DNA from: Candidatus Tisiphia endosymbiont of Beris chalybata
Lineage (GTDB): Bacteria > Pseudomonadota > Alphaproteobacteria > Rickettsiales > Rickettsiaceae
Length of the DNA: 64,000 bases
Assembly: GCF_964026555.1 (NCBI RefSeq)
Contig: NZ_OZ032159.1
Coordinates: 124,001-188,000, forward strand
Direction: 5' to 3'
Below the pieces are notes generated by a model that had not been told where the DNA came from, did no database searches, and saw only the letters and a program-made list of their open reading frames with translations. Every line of letters starts with the position of its first letter. The first letter of the stretch is position 1. The position numbers and the translations under genes are program-made. Below are positions 49,082-58,702 of this stretch, piece by piece.

Positions 49082-49969
49082 ATGAATAATAAATTTACTA
49101 ATTATTTTGTTGGCATAGGGTGGTTTATATTAAGCTTATTAAGTAGTATTACCAACGATATAATAGCCAAATCACTAGGAATTAGATTGCATAGCTTTGA
49201 AGTGGCATTTTTTCGTTTTTTCTTTAGCGCATTAGCCTTAATACCTTTTATTTGGTATTATGGAACCCAGACTCTTAAAACTAATAGCCCCTTTATCCAT
49301 ATAATCCGAGGGGTGTTATTGTTTTTTGGTATGACCTCCTGGACTTATGGTTTAAGTATCGCCCCAGTAACAACTGCTACGGTAATAGGTTTTGCTACTC
49401 CTCTATTTACTTTAAGTTTAGCAATATTTTTTCTAAAGGAAAAAATTATTTGGCAAAGATGGGTAGCCACTTTATTGGGTTTTATTGGTATTATAATCAC
49501 TCTAAAACCACATGCTGATGATTTTAATCCTTATATATTATTGTTTGTATTAGCTTCAATATCTTTTGCAATGCTAGATATTATTAATAAAAAATTTGTT
49601 ATAAAAGAATCAATGATCAGTATGTTGTTTTATTCTGCATTAGTAACATCTATCATCTCAGCGCCGCCCTCAATAGCCTATTGGCAAACCCCTACCCCAT
49701 GGGAGTTTATGTTGCTATTTAGTTTAGGGGCAGGGGGGAGTTTAATCTTATTTTTCTTGTTAAAAGCCTTTTCTTTAGTTGATGCTACTGCTACCGCGCC
49801 TTATCGATATATAGAATTAATATTGTCAGCAGCAGGAGGATATATTGTTTTTAAGGAAATTCCTGAAAATAGTACTTTGTATGGCGCTTTAATAATAATT
49901 CCTACAACATTATTTATGATATATTCCGAAAAAAAACATATTATAGATGATAATAAAATAGTTCCATAA
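49082..49969 (+). CDS. DMT/EamA carrier, probable S-adenosylmethionine importer
   Basis: An inner-membrane carrier with ten helices in 295 residues, two EamA repeats. Segments such as [32 protein letters not shown] and [17 protein letters not shown] closely resemble, from memory, the Rickettsia prowazekii SAM transporter RP076. Importing host SAM fits the presence of SAM-dependent enzymes such as RsmH here. It is followed 46 bases later by an MHS-family carrier gene. Confidence 0.85.
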   Translation: MNNKFTNYFVGIGWFILSLLSSITNDIIAKSLGIRLHSFEVAFFRFFFSALALIPFIWYYGTQTLKTNSPFIHIIRGVLLFFGMTSWTYGLSIAPVTTATVIGFATPLFTLSLAIFFLKEKIIWQRWVATLLGFIGIIITLKPHADDFNPYILLFVLASISFAMLDIINKKFVIKESMISMLFYSALVTSIISAPPSIAYWQTPTPWEFMLLFSLGAGGSLILFFLLKAFSLVDATATAPYRYIELILSAAGGYIVFKEIPENSTLYGALIIIPTTLFMIYSEKKHIIDDNKIVP

Positions 49970-50015
49970 TTATAAATCCAAAAACATTGATAATTTATAT
50001 TGATTAAAGGAAATT

Positions 50016-51278
50016 ATGAATAAACGTAAGTTAGTTTTTGCTAGCGGTATAGCGAATGCATTTGAATGGTATGATTATGCATTATTTGCCCATTTTGCTC
50101 CCATAATAGGAATAAAGTTTTTCCCGGGGGTGAGTTCTAGCGCCTCCTTATTACATGCCTTTATAGCATTTGCTCTTGGGTATTTAATGCGTCCCATTGG
50201 CGGAATATTTTTTGGAATAATAGGGGATCGCTTTGGCCGGAAAACCGCTTTAAGTACTTCGATATTTTGTATGGCGCTGCCAACAGCATTAATCGGTATA
50301 ATCCCTACTTATGACGAGATAGGTGCTATTGCCACTATACTAATGATTTTAGCACGGATGCTGCAGGGATTATCCATGGGAGGAGCGCTTACTGGTTCGA
50401 TCTCCTTTATTATTGAACATACCGAACCGCACCATAGGGGTTTTACTGGTAGCATATCTATGGCAAGTATTTGTGCTGGGATATTATTTGGTTCTATAAT
50501 TGCTAGTCTTATTCAGACTATTTTATCGGTTGAACAATTTAATAATTGGGGATGGCGAATTCCCTTTTTACTTGGCATCTTTATTTTATTTGCGGGCCTT
50601 TATATTAAAAAATATACTACTGAAACACCAGTATTTCAGGCGATCAAGGAAGAGGGGGCAATTTTAAAATCCCCCCTTACAAAGGTGATATCTAAGCATT
50701 GGGTTGACATGTTGATATCAATATTCATTAATGCTACTGGCTCAGTAATATTTTATTTACAGGCAATTTACTTAATGTCATTTTTACGAATAAACCGTAA
50801 TTTTAGCGATTCTGATGTCAGTAATCTAGCGAACTGTTGCTACCTAGTGATGATAGTTGCGACTTTATGTTCAGGTTATTTATCAGATATAATCGGGAGA
50901 AAAAGATTATGTATCATTAATTTATTGTTAATTATTGTGGTTACTCCATTTTTAATGAATATAATTGAAACAGAAGATTTCTATTATATAATTATAGCGC
51001 AAATTATCTTATCTATCTTAGCGGCGTTTTATATTGGTCCGGAGCCAGCTCTACAAGCGGAGATGTATCCTACAAATATCAGAAACACTGCGTTATCATT
51101 ATCATATAATATAGCAACTAGCCTTTTTGGAGGTACGACCCCTTTAGTCGTAGAATATTTAATTCAAAAAACTGGAACTATTACTTCTGCTACTTATTAT
51201 GTGATTATATGTGCTATTGCTAGCTTGATAGCGCTTGCTTTTTATAAAAATCGTGAGGGAGGTAAGTTGATTACTTGA
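50016..51278 (+). CDS. MFS transporter, metabolite:H+ symporter (ProP-like)
   Basis: A 12-helix proton-coupled carrier of the MHS family (ProP, KgtP, ShiA relatives). The N-terminal FASGIANAFEWYDYALF and the loop motif GIIGDRFGRKTAL, plus RPIGGIFFG, are diagnostic. The 420 residues are typical. The substrate could be proline, betaine or a dicarboxylate and cannot be resolved. A related gene lies at 53691-54956. Confidence 0.9.
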   Translation: MNKRKLVFASGIANAFEWYDYALFAHFAPIIGIKFFPGVSSSASLLHAFIAFALGYLMRPIGGIFFGIIGDRFGRKTALSTSIFCMALPTALIGIIPTYDEIGAIATILMILARMLQGLSMGGALTGSISFIIEHTEPHHRGFTGSISMASICAGILFGSIIASLIQTILSVEQFNNWGWRIPFLLGIFILFAGLYIKKYTTETPVFQAIKEEGAILKSPLTKVISKHWVDMLISIFINATGSVIFYLQAIYLMSFLRINRNFSDSDVSNLANCCYLVMIVATLCSGYLSDIIGRKRLCIINLLLIIVVTPFLMNIIETEDFYYIIIAQIILSILAAFYIGPEPALQAEMYPTNIRNTALSLSYNIATSLFGGTTPLVVEYLIQKTGTITSATYYVIICAIASLIALAFYKNREGGKLIT

Positions 51279-51458
51279 GGAAAACTTAAAAGAAAATTTT
51301 TTAAATAATTTTCTAGCCATTTCTAGCAAAGTTATCTATAAAGTGAAGAGAGTCTTATGTTAAATAACCTAGGCCTTATTTATCTTAATCTCGAACTTTA
51401 GGGAAATAGCAAAGCCGATGAGGCTCAATTTTTTGTTAATTAATAAACTTTATTTTTT

Positions 51459-51695
51459 ATGTCAGAAGTAATAGCTAAAGAGCAGTTAGCGCAATATATA
51501 AGCCAAATAGAACAACTTGAGCAAGAGAAAACTGAATTGTCTACCGCAATAAAAGAAATATTCGATACGGCTGCCTCTAGTGGTTTTGATAAAAAGGCTA
51601 TGAAGTCGGTCCTGAGATTAAAAAAACTTGATAGAAATGAATTAGCAGAACAGGATGCTATATTAGAACTTTATAGACAAGCACTAGGTCTCTAA
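51459..51695 (+). CDS. gapR: GapR family DNA-binding protein (DUF2312)
   Basis: A 78-residue alphaproteobacterial nucleoid-associated protein. In Caulobacter, GapR binds AT-rich, overtwisted DNA ahead of polymerases and assists topoisomerases. The pattern LAQYISQIEQLEQEKTELS, FDKKAMKSVLRLKKLD and DAILELYRQALGL is typical. secF follows after 30 bases, so the two may be co-transcribed. Confidence 0.93.
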   Translation: MSEVIAKEQLAQYISQIEQLEQEKTELSTAIKEIFDTAASSGFDKKAMKSVLRLKKLDRNELAEQDAILELYRQALGL

Positions 51696-51725
51696 ATAAA
51701 TACTATAATATTAAAAAATTTAGCG

Positions 51726-52649
51726 ATGCGATTATATCCTTTGAGGCTTTTACCTGATAAAATCAATTTTGATTTTATGCAATTTACAAAAGTAAGTTAT
51801 ACTGTTTCTATTATTTTAACTCTTATGAGTCTCCTATTAATAGGTAAGTATAGGTTTAATTTAGGGATCGATTTTACCGGGGGAGTAATAATTGAAGTAC
51901 GTGTCGACCAGGAACCTGACTTAGTAAACATGCGAGAAATTCTCAATAAACTTAAAATTGGCGAAGTAACTTTACAAAATTTTGGTACTAAACACGATTT
52001 GTATATAAGGATTGGTAGTAATAAAGAAGATGCTTTAATGCAAAATGTTGATCTTATTAAATCAGCTTTACAGCAATTTCCTTATAAATACGACTATCGT
52101 AAGGTAGATTTTGTCGGTCCGCAAGTTGGTTCTCAGCTAATAAAATCCGGAATAACAGCGCTAATTCTTGCTTTTATAGCTATAATGATTTATACTTGGG
52201 TTAGATTTGAATGGTATTTTGGGCTGGGGATTCTTGTCGCATTGTTGCACGATGCAATATTAAGTCTAGGTTTCATGAGTTTAACTCAGCTAGATTTTAA
52301 TTTAAGTTCGATAGCGGCGCTGCTGACCATAATAGGTTATTCTGTTAATGATTCGGTTGTGATTTACGATAGAATTCGCGATAACTTACGCAAAACTTCG
52401 CAGAGAATTATGCCGCAGATTATTAATAGAAGTATTAATGAGACGCTCTCTAGGACTATTTTAACGGTCATCACAACTTTGTTGGCTAGCCTAGCGTTAG
52501 TAATTTTTGGAGGAAAAGCTATTTATAGTTTTAGTGTATTAGTATTTTTCGGTATAATAGCTGGAACATACTCTTCTATCTTTATTTCTGCTCCTATCTT
52601 ACCTTTGTTTATTGCGAAGAAATTGGATACTCGTTTAGGTAGTAAATAA
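51726..52649 (+). CDS. secF: Protein translocase subunit SecF
   Basis: Accessory inner-membrane subunit of the Sec translocon, using the proton gradient to help pull proteins through. The 307 residues have six helices, the [12 protein letters not shown] motif after the first helix and the [17 protein letters not shown] motif typical of SecF. secD is not in the window, so the pair is separated here. Confidence 0.96.
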   Translation: MRLYPLRLLPDKINFDFMQFTKVSYTVSIILTLMSLLLIGKYRFNLGIDFTGGVIIEVRVDQEPDLVNMREILNKLKIGEVTLQNFGTKHDLYIRIGSNKEDALMQNVDLIKSALQQFPYKYDYRKVDFVGPQVGSQLIKSGITALILAFIAIMIYTWVRFEWYFGLGILVALLHDAILSLGFMSLTQLDFNLSSIAALLTIIGYSVNDSVVIYDRIRDNLRKTSQRIMPQIINRSINETLSRTILTVITTLLASLALVIFGGKAIYSFSVLVFFGIIAGTYSSIFISAPILPLFIAKKLDTRLGSK

Positions 52650-52956
52650 TAGCCTCCTATCAAAATTCGCTTTGAGTAGGAAATTTGAATGGGGAGGTTG
52701 GGCATCGGTCTGTCTACAAATTACCAACAAAAGCAAGTTTTGAAACGAGCCTAATCTTAAGGTAATTATACCGCCATTTATATTTATCTTAATCGTCAAG
52801 ATAAATAAGTTCCGGAGGTATTTGGAGCAATATTTATAAAACTATTGAGAAAAGTTTATAGTTGCTTTATTAGTCCTAAGTCTCTATATCTTGAATCTTA
52901 TAGCTTAAAAGAATTTTATTATTTATACTCTTAATTAATGTTATATATTTAACTGC

Positions 52957-53523
52957 ATGAATCCACAACAAAAATTACCTATATTACCAAGAGCAACAGC
53001 AATCTGGCTGATTGAAAATACTGCCTTGACATTTAAGCAAATAGCTAACTTTTGTGGAATTCATGAGTTTGAAATTAAAAGTATCGCTGATGGAGAGGTA
53101 TCTCAAGGTATTATGGGCCTAGACCCTATTGCTGGTGGTCAATTAACTAAAGAAGAAATAATACGTTGTACCAATGATAACAATAGTAGTTTAAGAATTT
53201 CTACCAGTACCGCCTATGAATTAGTAAGTGCTAAACGGAAACAGCAATCTAAATATACCCCTATTGCTAGGAGACAAGATAAGCCAGATGCAATATTTTG
53301 GTTACTTAAAAATTGTCCAGAGATTGCAGATAGCCAAATTATTAAGTTAATCGGTACTACTAAGGCTACAATTGATACAATTCGTGATCGTAGTCACTGG
53401 AATATGAAAAATATTCGTCCGCGCGACCCGGTCTTACTTGGAATTTGTAGTCAAATGGAATTAGATACAATAACTGAACAGGTTAAGTTGGTACCCCAGC
53501 AAGATAAGGAGCATAAAGAATAA
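52957..53523 (+). CDS. TrcR/DUF1013 cell-cycle transcription regulator family protein
   Basis: A 188-residue alphaproteobacterial protein of the DUF1013 family; the Caulobacter and Sinorhizobium members (TrcR) associate with RNA polymerase and affect cell-cycle genes. Typical stretches are LPRATAIWLIENTALTFKQI, CGIHEFEIKSIADGEV, GLDPI, DAIFWLLKNCPEI and KNIRPRDPVLLGICSQ. Two helix-turn-helix-like segments are visible. A 307-base gap before it holds no gene. Confidence 0.9.
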   Translation: MNPQQKLPILPRATAIWLIENTALTFKQIANFCGIHEFEIKSIADGEVSQGIMGLDPIAGGQLTKEEIIRCTNDNNSSLRISTSTAYELVSAKRKQQSKYTPIARRQDKPDAIFWLLKNCPEIADSQIIKLIGTTKATIDTIRDRSHWNMKNIRPRDPVLLGICSQMELDTITEQVKLVPQQDKEHKE

Positions 53524-53690
53524 TCTAATATAGCCGAGTTCCGGATAACTGATTAGCGCAATTAAACTATTTTAATAAACTCTTATTGGGTATTGGTACC
53601 TATTAAAAATTTATGAACGAGCAATAAAAGCATTTTATACTTTATAAGTTACCCGAGATGTTTATAATTAAATTGATTGATAAGAGTTAA

Positions 53691-54956
53691 ATGAGTAAAC
53701 CAAAATCTGTTTTTTTCTCTGCCATTTCAGGCAATATACTAGAATACTATGATTTTACTGTGTATTCGGTATTTTCAGCGGTAATTGGCCGTACGTTCTT
53801 TCCAAAAGGCCCAGAATTGATCCAGATCCTATTCAGCCTTGGAGTATTTGCCGTAGGGTTTCTTACCAGGCCCATAGGAGGGATCTTTTTTGGTTATGTG
53901 GGCGATAAGTATGGGAGGCGAATATCTTTAATTATTTCTATGCTTGGTATGACAGTGCCAACCTTCACTATGGGGTTAATTCCCTCTTACGAAGATATAG
54001 GAATTTATGCCCCAATAATATTGGTCATAATGCGCCTTTTACAAGGGCTCTGTATTAGCGGTGAAGGGGCGGGTGCCGCTATTTTTATTCTAGAGCATCA
54101 TCAGAACTTACGGCCTGGTTTTACTGCCGGTTTAGTACATGGTTCAAATATTGCTGGAACATTAATTGCTACCCTTATAGGAATTATTATTGAACAATAT
54201 TTTTCTCATATTGATTTTGCTTGGCGTTTTGCATTTTTACTAGGAGGATTTATGGGGCTTATGGGGTTCTACTTACGTCTTCGAGTATCAGAAACTCCTA
54301 TTTTTAAAATGTTAGCTCATCAGAAAAAAACCCTGAAAGCGCCTTTTACCAACGTAATTAAGACCGCCTGGAAAGCAATGTTTTTAACTTTTTGTGTTGG
54401 GTCGGTTGCCAGTAGTGTTTTGTATTTAGTTAAAACTTATATAAATGTTTATTATAATAATGTTTTACATCTTGATAATACCACTGCTCTGATTTATCTA
54501 TTATATACTTCTTTTATAGCTATGATCACTATGCCATTATTTGGGGGGCTTGCTGATATTATAGGTAAATTTAAGATGATTACTTATGCAAGTATTGCAG
54601 TTTTTGTTTTGGCTTTACCTACTTTATTTTCTATGTCTTTACCAGGCACGTGGTGTCAAATTATATCTTTAACTATTCTAGGATCGCTTGGAGGAGCAAT
54701 ATCAGGATCCGCCTATATATTTATTATTTCCTTATTTACCCCAGAGCAAAAATTCTCAGGGGTAGCTTTTAGTTATAATTTAGGAATTGCTATGTTTGGA
54801 GGTACTTCTCCCATTATCTCCCGCTGGCTTGTTGAACAAACTAATTTATTTTATGCTCCAGCTTTTTATATCATGACTACTTCTAGTGTATTTTTGCTAA
54901 TCATTTATATTATGAGACACGAAATAAGAAGCATACTGAAAGAGGTTGCTTATTAA
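53691..54956 (+). CDS. MFS transporter, metabolite:H+ symporter (ProP-like), second copy
   Basis: 421 residues, 12 helices, of the same MHS family as 50016-51278. The opening ISGNILEYYDFTVYSVF, RPIGGIFFGYVGDKYGRR and PILPxy-free C-terminus fit. The two proteins share layout but differ throughout, so they are old paralogues. The stop codon lies at the edge of a family C palindrome. Confidence 0.9.
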   Translation: MSKPKSVFFSAISGNILEYYDFTVYSVFSAVIGRTFFPKGPELIQILFSLGVFAVGFLTRPIGGIFFGYVGDKYGRRISLIISMLGMTVPTFTMGLIPSYEDIGIYAPIILVIMRLLQGLCISGEGAGAAIFILEHHQNLRPGFTAGLVHGSNIAGTLIATLIGIIIEQYFSHIDFAWRFAFLLGGFMGLMGFYLRLRVSETPIFKMLAHQKKTLKAPFTNVIKTAWKAMFLTFCVGSVASSVLYLVKTYINVYYNNVLHLDNTTALIYLLYTSFIAMITMPLFGGLADIIGKFKMITYASIAVFVLALPTLFSMSLPGTWCQIISLTILGSLGGAISGSAYIFIISLFTPEQKFSGVAFSYNLGIAMFGGTSPIISRWLVEQTNLFYAPAFYIMTTSSVFLLIIYIMRHEIRSILKEVAY

Positions 54957-55080
54957 CTATTTCCGAAAACTAATCATCACGTCGCCTTACTTCATGATCT
55001 TCGCCCCTCACGTACTAATATGTACGCTCCGGTGCAGGGCAGCCGTACCCTTTGCTAATTTAGTTTAGGGAGCTGGTATT
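54955..55080. repeat. Family C palindromic element
   Basis: About 126 bp with ends ACTATTTCCGAAAACTAATC and TTTAGTTTAGGGAGCTGGTAT. It begins inside the stop codon of the preceding carrier gene and ends about 80 bases before hemF. Confidence 0.75.
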
Positions 55081-55162
55081 AGACTCCTTGTAGATTCGCA
55101 TCGACCAGGGAATTCTGTAAGAAGTTTATGAAAGGAATTTTTTAATTTATTATAATATTCTG

Positions 55163-55996
55163 ATGTTCAATAATAGAGAAAAAACTAGCAGTTGGTTCAC
55201 CGATTTGCGTGATCAACTGCGTATAGAATTTGAAAAAGTTGAGTTAGAATATAGTAAATTAAAGAATTTATCTCCAGCAAAATTTGTACCTTCTCCTTGG
55301 GAGAGAGCAGATGGAGGGGGAGGGGTGATGTCAGTAATGCGAGGGAATGTATTCGAAAAAGTGGGAGTGAACATTTCTACCGTTTTTGGTGAGTTTTCGC
55401 CAGAGTTTAGTAAAAATATACCCGGAACTGAAAATAATAAAAAATTTTTTGCTACTGGCATTTCTGTGGTGGCTCATATCAATTCACCTTTAGTACCAGC
55501 GGCCCATTTTAATACACGCTATATTGAGACTGCAAATAGTTGGTTTGGAGGAGGAGGAGATCTTACCCCGTTCTATCAGGATGACGAGGAAAAGGTAAAA
55601 TTTCATAATGCTTTTAGAGTAGTATGTGATCAATATAATTCTGATTATTACCCTAAATTTACTAAGCAATGTGATGAATATTTTTATTTAAAACATCGCA
55701 AAGAACCTAGAGGGGTAGGAGGCATATTTTACGATTATTTAAATACTGGAGATTTTGACCAGGATTTTTCATTTACGCAGGATATAGGCAAAGCATTTTT
55801 GTCAGTATATCCTGCTCTGATTAGGGGCAAAATGCTGCTCCCCTGGACAGACGAGCAAAAAAACTACCAACTAATACGCCGGGGCCGGTACGTTGAATTT
55901 AATTTGCTATATGATCGTGGTACTATGTTTGGTTTAATGACTGGGGGAAATGTTGAAGCAATATTAATGTCCTTGCCCCCTATAGTACATTGGTAG
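55163..55996 (+). CDS. hemF: Oxygen-dependent coproporphyrinogen-III oxidase
   Basis: Converts coproporphyrinogen III to protoporphyrinogen IX in haem synthesis, using oxygen. The 277 residues include GGGGVMSVMRGNVFEKVGVN, HFNTRYIETANSWFGGGGDLTP, FYLKHRKEPRGVGGIFYDYL and the C-terminal GRYVEFNLLYDRGTMFGLMTGG block, all family signatures. It is complete and isolated. Confidence 0.96.
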   Translation: MFNNREKTSSWFTDLRDQLRIEFEKVELEYSKLKNLSPAKFVPSPWERADGGGGVMSVMRGNVFEKVGVNISTVFGEFSPEFSKNIPGTENNKKFFATGISVVAHINSPLVPAAHFNTRYIETANSWFGGGGDLTPFYQDDEEKVKFHNAFRVVCDQYNSDYYPKFTKQCDEYFYLKHRKEPRGVGGIFYDYLNTGDFDQDFSFTQDIGKAFLSVYPALIRGKMLLPWTDEQKNYQLIRRGRYVEFNLLYDRGTMFGLMTGGNVEAILMSLPPIVHW

Positions 55997-56115
55997 TTAG
56001 GCCCGCCGTCAAAAATGTAGAACAATAATAGCTAATATAATTAGAGAGCAAAAATATATAGAGAATCCATAAGAAAATGCTAGAATAGAGCAAAAATCTT
56101 ATAGAGTGTGCTCAT

Positions 56116-56300
56116 ATGCCCAGGGAAAATATTACAAAATTCCAAAGACCAGGACAACTTTTTGGGTATAAGCTAACTGAAGAATTAAATCCCAATAATA
56201 AATTATATAAGCTAAGATTTTTGGTAGATTGGTCTTATTTAGAAGAGTGGTTGTTGGCAAACGTTAAGATTAGTTTACTTGGTGGGAGCCGGAGTTGTCC
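56116..56300 (+). pseudogene. IS5-type transposase, N-terminal fragment
   Basis: About 62 codons starting MPRENITKFQRPGQLFGYKL and including NKLYKLRFLVDWSYLEE, resembling the N-terminal DUF772-type domain of IS5-group transposases. It is cut at 56301 by an IS630 element (TA target). A C-terminal fragment of an IS5-type transposase on the same strand at 60854-61048 might be its other end, 4.5 kb away. Confidence 0.55.
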
Positions 56301-56510
56301 TATAGCTTAAGTCATTGAGGTATGGACAAGTCAAGGGGGAAGTGATATAAGATTTAGGGAAGATAATAAAGAGAGAGAATACATGGCAGCCCCTTATCCA
56401 TATGAATTACGTATAAGAGTAATATCGGCCCTAGAATCTAAGATGCCAGTAGCAAAGATAACGGGAATATTTAAGGTTTGTAGAGAGACAGTATATAAAT
56501 GGAAGAAGAA

Positions 56511-56656
56511 TAGACCTCTTGCATAACCTAATCTAATTGGTAATTTTGTCGTCGAAACTCCTCTCTGTTTCTCACGTACGTCTATGTACGCTGCGGTACT
56601 CGACTTCGTTTCTCCTAAAAATTTTTCAATTATCTTTAGGTTATGCAAGAGGTCTA
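56511..56656 (-). repeat. MITE family B, copy 4 (in IS630 transposase)
   Basis: 146 bp including both TA dinucleotides. Net insertion is 144 bp, a multiple of three, but an in-frame TAA occurs at 56524-56526. Orientation is opposite to copy 5. Confidence 0.93.
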
Positions 56657-57035
56657 TTAAAGAAAGCACTGGTGATATCAAAGCCAAGTGTGGTTATCAG
56701 AATGGATATAGTCGGAAGCTAATAAAAGATAAAGCAGAGTTTTTAGAATTCATGAAGATAAATGAGGGGAGAAGTATTCAAGAGATAGGAGAGCTAATGC
56801 CCAATAGAATGTCGAGTTCAACAATTAAGTGTGCTTTAAAAAGCTTTAATTACACATATAAAAAAAACCTTTTATCACCCCAAGAGGGATATAGCAGCAA
56901 GAGAGAAGTTTTGGGAAGAGATAACTCAAATTCCACCAGAAAAGCTAGTATATCTTGATGAATCTGAGATAGAAGATAACGCTTGTCCTCTATATGGTTG
57001 GAGTTTAAGAGGAGCAAGATGTTATGGTAACAAAA

Positions 57036-57181
57036 TAGACCTCTTGCATAACCTAAAGATAATTGAAGAATTTTTAGGAGAAACGAAGTCGAGTACCGCA
57101 GCGTACATAGACGTACGTGAGGAACAGAGAGGAGTTTCGACGACAAAATTACCAATTAGATTAGGTTATGCAAGAGGTCTA
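57036..57181 (+). repeat. MITE family B, copy 5 (in IS630 transposase)
   Basis: 146 bp including both TA dinucleotides, inserted in the codons between GARCYGNK and IYQHTRRVN of the transposase. Its interior encodes an ATG-initiated frame at 57044 that runs into the remaining transposase, which is why the 3' part looks like a separate gene. Confidence 0.93.
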
Positions 57182-57570
57182 ATATATCAACATACCAGGA
57201 GAGTAAATATAATAGCTGGTTTGTGCCAGGATCAAATTATTGCCCCGGTAGTTTTTGAAGGCAGTTGTAATAAAGCATTTTTTGTATCTTATGTAGAGAC
57301 GATGTTAATAAAGGAACTTAAAGCTGGTCAAGTAGTAGTAATGGATAATATTAATTTTCATAAAACTGCTAGAGTTAAAGCTTTAATAGAATCAGTGGGA
57401 TGTAAGATTTTGTATTTACCTACTTATAGTCCTGATCTTAATCCTATTGAGCATTATTGGTTTAAGATGAAGCATCAGATCAGAAAAATCGCTAGCGACT
57501 TTAAAGATTTTTTTGTCGCTGTAGAACATGGAGTACTAATGTCTACAGCTTAGTGACTTAAGCTATAGTT

Positions 57571-57706
57571 AATAATTCACAAAGGTCTAAACTTCCTTGT
57601 CTTTGGTGCTTCCTATCAGAAGCAATCAACTTCTTACCTTCCCATTCTTGATAAATTTTACAAAAATTATCTATTAAATAATATACTGTTGTGATACATT
57701 TTTTCA
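57571..57706 (-). pseudogene. IS982-like transposase, N-terminal fragment
   Basis: Minus-strand codons from the ATG at about 57706 read MKKCITTVYYLIDNFCKIYQ, then EWEGKKLIASDRKHQRQGSL and DLCELLT. This resembles the start of an IS982-type transposase and the 19-codon remnant at 19716. It is cut by the IS630 element. Confidence 0.6.
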
Positions 57707-57794
57707 TGTTGAGTTATCTTGATTTTCTTTAAAAAATTTCTTATAACTCAACATCTTTGATTTGAAAAACCCTTTCTTATTACTTCTCTAAACT

Positions 57795-58100
57795 CTCCTT
57801 ATCCTAAACTCGCGTTATAAAGATAAAAATTTTGAAATCCAAGTTTGACTTTTACTGAACTCCTGACGCCTTTCTTCAACCAACAATGACCTATTTTTGA
57901 ATGAGTCCCAAACCTTGCCTCATCAAAGAAAAAGATCGCTTTCTTTAAATTTGCATTAGATTGTAGTTTTAGAGGAAGATTTTTTTTTAAACTCTTCTAC
58001 CAAATTTGGATTTTGTTTGTAGTGCTTTGGTCTCGGGGTTATATACGAATAGTTTAGCTTATGCATTATTCTATGAACAGTAGATTTACCCAGGACTATA
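57795..58100 (-). pseudogene. Second IS630-type transposase remnant, frameshifted
   Basis: Minus strand reads GKSTVHRIMHKLNYSYITPR and PKHYKQNPNLVEEFK, then after a run of nine A (T at 57980-57988), one too many, NLPLKLQSNANLKKAIFFFD and EARFGTHSKIGHCWLKKGVR, then VKLGFQNFYLY before a stop. The FDEARFG block holds the first catalytic Asp of IS630/Tc1-type transposases. Both ends are missing. Confidence 0.75.
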
Positions 58101-58625
58101 CCCATAGTACCCTACGATTTTTGTAGGGAGGCAGAGTAAGTAGTAAGAAGTTCTATTTTTGGAGGTATTAATAAGGTGCGTATTAGTTGAGTTACAGCTA
58201 TTAATGATAGATTGATAAAAGATATTTTTAATATGATCAAACCCGTAAGTAAATAATGAAAATAATTGTTTTTCAGTGGTTTTTTGGAGTTTTATACGGA
58301 TTGGGTTTAGTGAATTTTGTATTAAGCCATTCTTAACTATTAAAGCTGAAGCAATAGCAGTTACCACCAATAATTTTTTGAATCTATCCAAATTTACTAA
58401 GTGACTTTTTTCAATATCAAAGCCTCCGCTTTTGAGATGCTTAAACAACCGTTCGATGGACCAGCGGTACCTATATAAAGCGAAAATATCAACTTCGACC
58501 TCAATTGATGACACCAAAACCATCAGTTCATTTTTATCATTTCTATATGCAGCAAAATTGACTTTTCTATCCCACAATATTCCAGCACAAACCTTATATT
58601 TTAAGGCTTTGAGATCATTAAATAT
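58086..58625 (-). pseudogene. IS4-family transposase, C-terminal fragment
   Basis: An open frame of at least 163 residues carries ALYRYRWSIERLFKHLKSGG, the IS4 YREK-like region with the catalytic Glu. Upstream the frame is interrupted at 58626 by MITE B copy 6 with IS3 inside. Beyond it, at 60110-60145, the frame appears to continue (FSYDEKIGNKIIFNDLKALK when the insertion is removed). The N-terminal half is lost. Confidence 0.75.
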
Positions 58626-58702
58626 TAGACCTCTTGCATAACCTAATGAACTGCGCCCCTATGTTTAGACCAAAAAAGCTTTAAATAGAGAGACTATTAT
58701 TT

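Larger units (their letters stand above)
56383..57553 (+). pseudogene. IS630-family transposase broken by two MITEs and a frameshift
   Basis: The start MAAPYPYELRIRVISALESK leads into a helix-turn-helix domain. MITE B copy 4 interrupts after YKWKKN and adds a stop; splicing it out restores KKNIKESTGD. A run of eight A at 56860-56867 has one base too many. After it comes YLDESEIED with the first catalytic Asp, MITE B copy 5 after RGARCYGNK, and then VVVMDNINFHK and SPDLNPIEHYW with the other catalytic residues. The ancestral protein was about 293 residues. Confidence 0.9.
56303..57565 (+). mobile_element. IS630-family element with two internal MITEs
   Basis: Terminal inverted repeats TAGCTTAAGTCA (56303) and TGACTTAAGCTA (ending 57565), flanked by TA at 56301-56302 and 57566-57567. 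Without the two 144-bp net insertions the element is about 975 bp. It is inserted between an IS5-type fragment and an IS982-like fragment. Confidence 0.8.

Noticed and set aside
57044-57553. A separate 169-codon gene starting with MHNLKIIEEF
   Set aside because: The first 46 codons are the interior of MITE B; the rest is the 3' end of the IS630 transposase. It is an artefact of the insertion.
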